A DNA stretch of 64,000 nucleotides from Planctomycetia bacterium (GTDB lineage: Bacteria; Planctomycetota; Planctomycetia; Gemmatales; Gemmataceae), in assembly GCA_005772955.1 (NCBI GenBank), contig SXID01000056.1:1-64000 (forward strand), written 5' to 3'. Shown here piece by piece: positions 52,851 through 59,332 of this stretch. The first letter of the stretch is position 1; each line of letters opens with the position of its first letter. The position numbers were made by a program, and so were the translations under genes. Under the pieces are notes generated by a model. That model searched no databases. It was given only the letters and a program-made list of their open reading frames with translations, and was not told the origin of the DNA.

Positions 52851-52930
52851 GCGAGCGGGGCGCGTGAGCCCCTGATTGCTCCGGGATGGTTGCTTGTATC
52901 GCATCAGAGGCTTACGCCCCCCGCTCGCCT
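52848..52930. repeat. Long inverted repeat, family C, starting in the folE stop
   Basis: TAGGCGAGCGGGGCGCGTGA (with GCCCC) pairs with GGGGC-type sequence ending CCGCTCGCCT at 52930. The family shares GGCGAGCGGGG..CGT(A/G)AG with 10596-10690. It ends shortly before the start of the following oxidoreductase gene. Confidence 0.82.
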
Positions 52931-52944
52931 TCAGAAAAGCACCC

Positions 52945-55900
52945 GTGCTCGACCAAAAGCAAATCACCGACGACCTCCACGGCCAGTTCCGCGGGCGGTT
53001 GCACTTCGATCGGCTCACGCGCGGCCTGTACGCCACCGACGCCAGCCCGTTCCAGATCGAACCGCACGCCGTGGCCGTTCCCGAAGACACCGAGAGCGTT
53101 TCGGTTCTCGTGCGCTACTGCCACGATCACGCGATACCCATCATCGCGCGCGGCGCGGGAACCGGCCTCGCGGGCGAATCGCTCGGACCGGGTGTCGTAC
53201 TCGACCTGAGCGTTCACTTTCGGAGCATTTTCACGGTCGGCTCGGACACCGTGACCGTGCAGTCGGGTGTGGTGCTGAACCAGCTCAACGCGGAACTCGC
53301 GAAGACCGGACGCCGGTTCGCGCCGAACCCGGCCAGTTCCGCGACCTGCACCATCGGCGGGATGATCGCGACGAACGCGAGCGGCGGCAACGCGTTCCAC
53401 CACGGCTACACGCGCGACTACGTCGCGAGGTTGGAGGTGGTGTGGGACAACGGCGAAGTGGCTTGGATTGGCGCGGTGCAGAACCTCTCCCCCCAACCCC
53501 CTCCCCTAAGAAGGGAGGGGGAGTCAGAACACTCTGCGAGTCACGACGCGTCGCCGGCGCGCGAAGGTTCGGCTCCCCCTCCCTTCTTAGGGGAGGGGGT
53601 TGGGGGGAGAGGTTCTTCGCGAACAAACTCAATAACCCAAGAAGTCACGAAACTCCTCACCAAGAACGCGGAGCGCATCGCGATCACGCAAACACGCACG
53701 CCGTTCGACCGGTGTGCGTACCAGCTTCACGGAGTTTTGGGCGGGAACGGCATAGAGTTAGCGAAACTGCTCGTCGGCAGCGAAGGCACGCTCGCGATCA
53801 CCACGCAAGCAACGCTGCGCACGATCCCGGTCGCGGGCGGAACGTGTCTTACGTTGCTCGGCTTCCCCACGCTCGACGACGCGGTTCGTGCGGGACTCGC
53901 GCTCAGGCGTTGCGGCCCGGTCGCGTGCGACCTGCTCGACCGGCGGTTGCTCTCGCTCACCCGTGGGGCCGGAATCCCGGATGTCGGTGCCGCGATTCTG
54001 GTAGTGTTCGAGGGCGACACCGAGCGAGAAGCGGTCGAGCGCGCGTGGGGCGAGGTCGAATCTCTTCAGCGCACACACGTCCTCCGCATACTCGCGGAAC
54101 CGACGTGCTCCCCGGCGGGCATCGCGTACATCCGCGCCGTCCGCGATGTGGCCGTATCTGGACTGTACGCGCAGAGCGGAGCACGCCCGGTCGCCTTCGT
54201 GGAAGACGTGGGCGTGCCGGCCGATTCGCTGCCGGAGTTTCTCACCAAGGTTCAAGACATCCTGAAGAAGTTCGAGACGAGCGGCACGTTCCTCATTCAC
54301 GCGCTCACGGGCCAGGTTCACACGCGACCCTTACTCGACCTCAACAAACCCACCGACCGCGCGAAACTGTGGCCGCTTGCGGAGGCGGTGCATTCACTGG
54401 CACTGGCTCTGGGCGGTACGGTCAGCACCCAGCACGGCACCGGCATCGCACGCACGCCGTGGGTGGAGCGACAGTACGGCCCGCTCGTGCCGGTGTTCCG
54501 CGAACTCAAGCGCGTCTTCGACCCAAAGGGCATTCTGAACCCCGGCAAGATTGTCGGTCCTGATCCGAGCCGCGAAGCGTGGCCCCTGCGCCCTGAGGTC
54601 GGCGGACCGAGAGCAGAGGACAAAAGACAAAGAACTGAGGTCGAAGAACCAGAAAGTTCCGTTAGCCGCGAACCAGCGGTGATCGCGCCCGCCAGTGTGC
54701 CCTTGTTTGTCTGGGGAAACTCGTCCCCAGCGCAAGAAGTCGCGCGGTGCAACGGGTGCGGCAACTGCCGGACTCGCACCGCCCCGGAACGCATGTGCCC
54801 GAGTTTCCGCGCGAGCGGGAGCGAACACGCCACACCACGCGCGATGGCGAACATGCTCCGTGTCCTCACCGATCCGACCGCGGCGACTCCGGAAGAGGTG
54901 CGAGCGGTCGCTGAACTGTGCGTGAACTGCAAGATGTGTCGCGACGAGTGCGACGCGCGCGTGGACATCCCCAAACTCATGCTCGAAGCGAAGGCCCAGC
55001 GCCACGCGGAACACGGTTTGGAGCGCGGCGACTGGCTCCTGGCCCGCGCCGAAGGGCTTGCCGGTATCGGCAGCAACTTCGCCCCGATCGTAAACGCGAT
55101 GCTCGGCCGCCGCTCCGTGCGCTGGTTCATGGAGAAACTGCTCGGCCTCTCGCGCCAGCGCCGACTCCCCGCGTTCACGATCCGTACTTTCTTCCGCCGC
55201 GCCCGCGGGGTCGGGCTGACCAGGCGGTTTCAAGTTCCAAGTTCCAAGTTCCAAGTTGAAAACCCGGCTTCCAACTTGGAACTTGGAACTGCTGGAACTT
55301 GGAACTCGACCCGAAAGGTCGCAATCTTTGTCGATGTGTTCGCAGCGTACAACGACCCCCTCATCGGCATGGCCGCGGTCGCGGTGTTGCAGCACCACGG
55401 TATCGAGGTCTACGTCCCGCCGCGACAGGTTGGGAGCGGCAGCACACCGCTCGCGAAAGGCGACATCGACGCGGCCCGCGATGCCGCCCGCCGCAACATC
55501 CGGGTGTTTGCGGATCTTACACGCGAAGGTTACCGCATCGTGTGCCTGGAACCGACTTCGGCCCTCATGCTGACGCAAGACTACCTCGACATCCTTAACG
55601 ACCCCGACGCCGCCACGGTCGCAGAGCACACGGTCGAACTCACCACCTACCTGGGCGAACTACACGCAGCCGGGCGCTTGCGCACAGACTTCCGCACTCT
55701 CGACGTCACACTGGGGCACCACATCCCCTGTCACTTGAAAGCACTCCGCGGTCCGACAAACTCACCGAGTTTGTTATCGCTCATCCCCGGCGTTCGCGTG
55801 CATACGATAGATGCGGGCTGCTCGGGGATGGCGGGCACGTGGGGCCTGAAGGCCGAAAACTACGAAACCTCACTCGCGGCCGGCGCCGGGATGCTCGCGG

Positions 55901-56082
55901 AACTGAACCGTCCGCGCGTGCTGTTCGGTTCGACAGAGTGCAGCGCGTGTCGGATGCAGATGGAACAGGGCAGCGGCAAGCGCACGCTCCACCCAGTGCA
56001 ATATCTCGCGTACGCGTACGGGCTGCTGCCCGAACTCGAACCGCGATTCCACCGCCCACTCGGCGACCTCGTGAGCGACTGA
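52945..56082 (+). CDS. FAD-linked oxidase/Fe-S oxidoreductase fusion (GlcD-GlpC type) with in-frame repeats
   Basis: A protein of 1045 residues from GTG 52945. An FAD-binding domain (ARGAGTGLAGES, CTIGGMIATNASGGNAFHHG) is followed by a GlcD-type C-domain (HALTGQVHTRPL, STQHGTGIART), two 4Fe-4S motifs (CNGCGNC...C and CVNCKMCRDEC near 600-670) and a CCG-type Fe-S reductase domain (DAGCSGMAGTWG, STECSACRMQ). This is the YdiJ/D-lactate dehydrogenase arrangement that oxidises a D-2-hydroxy acid and passes electrons to quinone or an acceptor. Three different repeats are read in frame, at about residues 180-224, 551-573 and 763-787, all in linkers. The frame upstream of 52945 is within a family C repeat, so the GTG is the likely start, although ribosome binding is weak. 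Confidence 0.88.
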   Translation: MLDQKQITDDLHGQFRGRLHFDRLTRGLYATDASPFQIEPHAVAVPEDTESVSVLVRYCHDHAIPIIARGAGTGLAGESLGPGVVLDLSVHFRSIFTVGSDTVTVQSGVVLNQLNAELAKTGRRFAPNPASSATCTIGGMIATNASGGNAFHHGYTRDYVARLEVVWDNGEVAWIGAVQNLSPQPPPLRREGESEHSASHDASPAREGSAPPPFLGEGVGGRGSSRTNSITQEVTKLLTKNAERIAITQTRTPFDRCAYQLHGVLGGNGIELAKLLVGSEGTLAITTQATLRTIPVAGGTCLTLLGFPTLDDAVRAGLALRRCGPVACDLLDRRLLSLTRGAGIPDVGAAILVVFEGDTEREAVERAWGEVESLQRTHVLRILAEPTCSPAGIAYIRAVRDVAVSGLYAQSGARPVAFVEDVGVPADSLPEFLTKVQDILKKFETSGTFLIHALTGQVHTRPLLDLNKPTDRAKLWPLAEAVHSLALALGGTVSTQHGTGIARTPWVERQYGPLVPVFRELKRVFDPKGILNPGKIVGPDPSREAWPLRPEVGGPRAEDKRQRTEVEEPESSVSREPAVIAPASVPLFVWGNSSPAQEVARCNGCGNCRTRTAPERMCPSFRASGSEHATPRAMANMLRVLTDPTAATPEEVRAVAELCVNCKMCRDECDARVDIPKLMLEAKAQRHAEHGLERGDWLLARAEGLAGIGSNFAPIVNAMLGRRSVRWFMEKLLGLSRQRRLPAFTIRTFFRRARGVGLTRRFQVPSSKFQVENPASNLELGTAGTWNSTRKVAIFVDVFAAYNDPLIGMAAVAVLQHHGIEVYVPPRQVGSGSTPLAKGDIDAARDAARRNIRVFADLTREGYRIVCLEPTSALMLTQDYLDILNDPDAATVAEHTVELTTYLGELHAAGRLRTDFRTLDVTLGHHIPCHLKALRGPTNSPSLLSLIPGVRVHTIDAGCSGMAGTWGLKAENYETSLAAGAGMLAELNRPRVLFGSTECSACRMQMEQGSGKRTLHPVQYLAYAYGLLPELEPRFHRPLGDLVSD
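53482..53616. repeat. Nested GC-rich palindrome inside the FAD/Fe-S gene
   Basis: Complete copy: AACCTCTCCCCCCAACCCCC at the left, GGGGGTTGGGGGGAGAGGTT at the right, each half with a CTAAGAAG / CTTCTTAG hairpin, and 54 bases of unrelated sequence between the halves. Translated [14 protein letters not shown] at the left and [15 protein letters not shown] at the right. Confidence 0.92.
54601..54655. repeat. Low-complexity in-frame insert in the FAD/Fe-S gene
   Basis: GGACCGAGAGCAGAGGACAA with AAGACAAAGAACTGAGGTCG after it encodes GPRAEDKRQRTEVEEPESS. The AGAGGACAAAAGACAAAGAA core has seven-base periodicity, like other heptamer repeats here. Composition differs from the surrounding enzyme, and it lies between the FAD and Fe-S domains. 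Confidence 0.5.
55231..55306. repeat. Heptamer-based palindrome inside the FAD/Fe-S gene
   Basis: (AGTTCCA) tandem units at 55233-55258 pair with (TTGGAAC)-type units at 55271-55306. It is read in frame as FQVPSSKFQVENPASNLELG and following residues, in the linker between the Fe-S domain and the C-terminal CCG domain. Confidence 0.85.
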
Positions 56083-56083
56083 C

Positions 56084-56329
56084 ATGACCATCACCGTGAA
56101 GCTCTTCGCCGCGATGCGCGACCTGGCCGGTTCCGATACGGAAACCGTCGAACTCCCTGACGGAGCAACGGTGGCCGAACTGCGCCGCGAGTTGGGCAAA
56201 CTCCTCCCGATCGCGCGCACCTTGCTGTCGCGTTCCGCTGTAGCGGTGAACCACAACACCGTGGACAACGATTGCCCACTGCTAACGAACGACGAAGTCG
56301 CGGTGATTCCACCCGTGAGCGGCGGTTAA
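56084..56329 (+). CDS. moaD: Molybdopterin synthase small subunit MoaD
   Basis: An 81-residue ubiquitin-like protein: VKLFAAMRDLAGSDTETVEL, AELRRELGKLLP, AVNHNTVDNDCPLLTNDEVAVIPPVSGG. The C-terminal Gly-Gly is the site where sulfur is carried as a thiocarboxylate in molybdopterin synthesis. It starts one base after the stop of the FAD/Fe-S oxidoreductase, suggesting coupled translation. MoaE and MoaA follow directly. Confidence 0.93.
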   Translation: MTITVKLFAAMRDLAGSDTETVELPDGATVAELRRELGKLLPIARTLLSRSAVAVNHNTVDNDCPLLTNDEVAVIPPVSGG

Positions 56330-56345
56330 GAGGTATACTGACGGA

Positions 56346-57344
56346 ATGTTCCGGCTCACGCACGACGCCATCGACCTCACACCGCTCCTCGAAAGTGTAC
56401 GGTCACCGCACTGCGGAGCGGTCGTGCTGTTCCTCGGCACCGTGCGCGACCTGACCGGGGAGCACGTCACCGTCTTCCTGGAGTACGAAGCCTACGCGCC
56501 GATGGCGGAGAAGAAACTCGCGGAGATCGAACTCGAAGTACGGAAACGCTGGCCGGTCGGCGAGATCGCGATGGTTCACCGCCTCGGTCGCCTGGACGTG
56601 GGCGAAGTGAGCGTCGCCGTCGCGGTCAGTTGTCCGCACCGCGGGGATGCGTTCGAGGCGTGCCGCTACGTCATTGACACATTGAAAGAACTTGTTCCAA
56701 TTTGGAAGAAAGAGAACGCACCAGACGGAACCGGAGAGTGGGTCCACCAATCCGCCAAACCACGGAGCAATATGAGCACCGTACCGACTGTGTACCTCGC
56801 GCGTCACGGCGAAACCGAGTGGTCGAAGTCCGGTCAGCACACCGGCCGCACAGACCTCCCACTCACCAGTTCGGGCGAAGACTCGGCCCGCCTACTCGGC
56901 AAGCGCCTCGCCGGGATGACCTTCGGTCACCTGTTCACAAGCCCGCTGTCGCGCGCCCGGCGCACCGCTGAGTTGGCCGGCTTCGCGCCCGTGGTGGACC
57001 CTGATTTGCTCGAATGGAACTACGGCGACTTTGAAGGGCTGAAAAGCGCCGAGATCACCGCGAAGAAACCGGGCTGGAACCTCTTTCGCGACGGCGCCCC
57101 CGGTGGTGAAACACCTGACGAAGTTACCGCCCGCGTGGACCGGCTCGTTACAAAACTGAAGGGGTTGAATGGCAACGTGATCTGCTTCGCGCACGGGCAC
57201 ATCCTGCGCGTGATCGCGGCCCGGTGGATTCAACACCCGGTCGTACTCGCAAGTTCGATGCTGCTCGGAACCGCCACGCTCAGCATCCTGAGTTTCAACC
57301 ACCACAACCTCGCCGAACCCGCGATCCAGGTGTGGAATTCGTGA
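56346..57344 (+). CDS. moaE: MoaE fused to a histidine phosphatase (PGAM) domain
   Basis: A protein of 332 residues. Residues 1-135 are MoaE, the large subunit of molybdopterin synthase: CGAVVLFLGTVRD, LEYEAYAPMAEKKL, VHRLGRLDVGE, CPHRGDAFEACR and the catalytic-lysine stretch VPIWKKE. Residues 145-332 are a histidine phosphatase: ARHGETEWS (phospho-His), SPLSRARRTAEL, WNYGDFEGL and FAHGHILRV. An ATG at the domain boundary (MSTVPTVYLARHGE) suggests two genes once separate, now in one frame with no stop between. The phosphatase substrate is unknown. It overlaps the moaA start (GTGA). Confidence 0.88.
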   Translation: MFRLTHDAIDLTPLLESVRSPHCGAVVLFLGTVRDLTGEHVTVFLEYEAYAPMAEKKLAEIELEVRKRWPVGEIAMVHRLGRLDVGEVSVAVAVSCPHRGDAFEACRYVIDTLKELVPIWKKENAPDGTGEWVHQSAKPRSNMSTVPTVYLARHGETEWSKSGQHTGRTDLPLTSSGEDSARLLGKRLAGMTFGHLFTSPLSRARRTAELAGFAPVVDPDLLEWNYGDFEGLKSAEITAKKPGWNLFRDGAPGGETPDEVTARVDRLVTKLKGLNGNVICFAHGHILRVIAARWIQHPVVLASSMLLGTATLSILSFNHHNLAEPAIQVWNS

Positions 57345-57437
57345 GTGACGAGCGAAAAACAGCCTTGCGATGGCCGCTGGGGTTGCTCGAGAGACAACCT
57401 CCCGCCCCCGGCCCTGACTCGTCACTCGCCGCTCACC
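57341..57437. repeat. Inverted repeat, family D, at the start of moaA
   Basis: GTGAGTGACGAG at 57341 pairs with CTCGTCACTCGCCGCTCAC near 57418-57436. Shares the GAGTGACGAG core with 32890-32970. It covers the last codons of the moaE fusion and the first 30 or so codons of moaA. Confidence 0.75.
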
Positions 57438-58423
57438 ACTCGTCTTTGATCGACACCTTCGGGCGCCGGCACAACAACCTTCGCGTCTCGGTCACGGACC
57501 GGTGCAACCTCCGCTGCACCTACTGCATGCCCGAAGACGTGACGTTCCGCGACAAGTCCGAGTTACTCACCTTTGAAGAGATCACTGCGTTCGTGCGGGT
57601 AGCCGCGACGCTCGGCGTGAACAAGGTGCGACTCACCGGCGGCGAACCGTTGATGCGAAAGGAACTGCACAAACTTGTGCGGCTGATCGCGGCCGTGCCG
57701 GGCATCATGGACATCGGCGTGACTACCAACGGCATCCTGCTCGCGGAACAAGCTCAATCGCTCTTCGACGCGGGCTTACGACGGATGAACGTGTCACTCG
57801 ACACTCTCGACCCCGGCCGCTTCCGCGAACTCACCCGGCGCGACGGCGTCGAGCGGGTGATTGCGGGTCTGGACGCCGCGAAACGCGCTGGCTTCGCCCC
57901 GATCAAGGTGAACGCGGTCGCGATTCGCGGGTTCGCGGAGTACGATGTGGTGCCGCTCGCGCGGTACTGTCGCGACAACGGTTTTGAGCTACGCTTTATC
58001 GAATACATGCCGATCGGCGCGGATTTGTGGGAGCGAGAGAAGGTCTTCTTCGCGTCCGAAATCCTGGCGTTGATCGGCCGCGAAGTAAGCGAGTTGATGC
58101 CCGCGAACACGGACCCATCCGCACCCGCGCTCGAGTACGCTTACCGCGACGGTAGCGGAACCGTGGGCGTGATCGCGTCGGTGTCGCGGCCGTTCTGCTC
58201 TTCCTGCAACCGCATCCGGCTGACAGCCGACGGCAAACTCCGAAACTGCCTCTTCGCACTCGACGAAACCGACGTCAAAGAACTGCTCCGTGGATCATCT
58301 ATCAATGAAGAAGCGATCAAGGGTGCGCTGAGACAGAGCGTGTGGGCCAAGTGGGAGGGCCACGAGATCAACGCCGCAACCTTCGTGAAACCCGACCGCA
58401 CCATGCACGCCATCGGCGGCTAA
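57341..58423 (+). CDS. moaA: GTP 3',8-cyclase MoaA
   Basis: A 360-residue radical-SAM enzyme: TDRCNLRCTYCMPE holds the N-terminal Fe-S cluster Cys, RLTGGEPLMRKEL follows, CSSCNRIRLTADGKLRNCLF the C-terminal cluster, and the protein ends in HAIGG with the conserved Gly-Gly. It converts GTP to 3',8-cyclo-GTP, the first step of molybdenum cofactor synthesis. The start is uncertain: GTG 57341 overlaps the moaE stop, but it lies in a repeat and adds about 35 residues before LIDTFGRRHNNLRVS, where family members normally begin; TTG 57446 is the alternative. Confidence 0.93.
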   Translation: MSDERKTALRWPLGLLERQPPAPGPDSSLAAHHSSLIDTFGRRHNNLRVSVTDRCNLRCTYCMPEDVTFRDKSELLTFEEITAFVRVAATLGVNKVRLTGGEPLMRKELHKLVRLIAAVPGIMDIGVTTNGILLAEQAQSLFDAGLRRMNVSLDTLDPGRFRELTRRDGVERVIAGLDAAKRAGFAPIKVNAVAIRGFAEYDVVPLARYCRDNGFELRFIEYMPIGADLWEREKVFFASEILALIGREVSELMPANTDPSAPALEYAYRDGSGTVGVIASVSRPFCSSCNRIRLTADGKLRNCLFALDETDVKELLRGSSINEEAIKGALRQSVWAKWEGHEINAATFVKPDRTMHAIGG

Positions 58424-58439
58424 GGCCTCGGAGCCACCC

Positions 58440-58739
58440 ATGAGGAAGTACAACGAGAGCGACAGCGACGACTTCAACAGTCCCGAAAAGACGGACTCCG
58501 TCATTCGTGAGTTACGAACCGAGATCATCCGGCGCGAAGCGCAACTCGATCAGCTCACGGCGAGCGTTCGCGAACGGTCCGAAGAGTCGGCCGTTATCTC
58601 GGCCCGGCTCGCCCTGCTTGAAGAAACTGTCGCGCGCCTCCGCGTCCGACAGCGGCGCGATGCGCGGCTCTTGATCCTCGCGTGGGTGATGGTCGTCGTG
58701 TCGCTCGCGATGTCGGTGTTCACGTACTTCACGATGTGA
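58440..58739 (+). CDS. Small coiled-coil membrane protein
   Basis: A protein of 99 residues: an acidic start, a coiled coil at about 20-70 (VIRELRTEIIRREAQLDQLTA ... ARLALLEETVARLRVRQR), and one membrane helix at about 76-96 (LLILAWVMVVVSLAMSVFTYF). No family is recognised. CGGAG is seven bases before the ATG. It lies between moaA and ispF in the same direction. Confidence 0.65.
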   Translation: MRKYNESDSDDFNSPEKTDSVIRELRTEIIRREAQLDQLTASVRERSEESAVISARLALLEETVARLRVRQRRDARLLILAWVMVVVSLAMSVFTYFTM

Positions 58740-58817
58740 CCCACTTCTATTGACGTTGTCACGCCGGGCGGCCCACAGATACAATTCCCGCAACTTACAC
58801 CTCCGCGGGAGCGCACG

Positions 58818-59297
58818 GTGACTTTTCGCGTCGGCAGCGGCCACGACACGCACCGGTTAGCCGAAGGCCGGTCGCTCATCCTCGGCGGGGTCATCGTCCC
58901 GCACACGAAGGGTCTCGTCGGCCACTCCGACGCGGACGCGGTGCTACACGCCATAACAGACGCGCTACTCGGTGCGGCGGCGCTGGGCGACATCGGCGAC
59001 GCCTACCCCGACACCGACCCGAAATGGAAAAACGCGGACTCACGCCTTTTCCTGACGGAAACGCTCGCAAAGCTGAACCAGATGGGCTGGAAACCGGTCA
59101 ACGTGGACGTGACCATCTTCGCGCAAGAGCCGAAACTCAGCAGCGTGAAGGCTGCGATCAAGAGCAGCCTCGCGCACCTGCTCGGCCTGGACGCGAACTG
59201 CGTGAACGTGAAGGCAAAGACCGGCGAGAAGGTCGGGCACATCGGCCGCGGTGAAGCCATCGGCTGCCACGCGGTAGTACTGATTGAGAAGGCATAG
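58818..59297 (+). CDS. ispF: 2-C-methyl-D-erythritol 2,4-cyclodiphosphate synthase
   Basis: A protein of 159 residues. Metal-binding GSGHDTHRL, substrate HSDADAVLHAITDALLG, GDIGDAYPDTDPKWK, and the C-terminal KAKTGEKVGHIGRGEAIGCHAV are the IspF signature. It makes the cyclic diphosphate in the MEP pathway of isoprenoid synthesis, as a trimer. It starts at GTG 58818, seven bases after GGGAG. It precedes cysS by 35 bases; this order is common in bacteria. Confidence 0.96.
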   Translation: MTFRVGSGHDTHRLAEGRSLILGGVIVPHTKGLVGHSDADAVLHAITDALLGAAALGDIGDAYPDTDPKWKNADSRLFLTETLAKLNQMGWKPVNVDVTIFAQEPKLSSVKAAIKSSLAHLLGLDANCVNVKAKTGEKVGHIGRGEAIGCHAVVLIEKA

Positions 59298-59332
59298 GTC
59301 GGTCCCACCGACCTCACAAGAAGGATTCTGGT

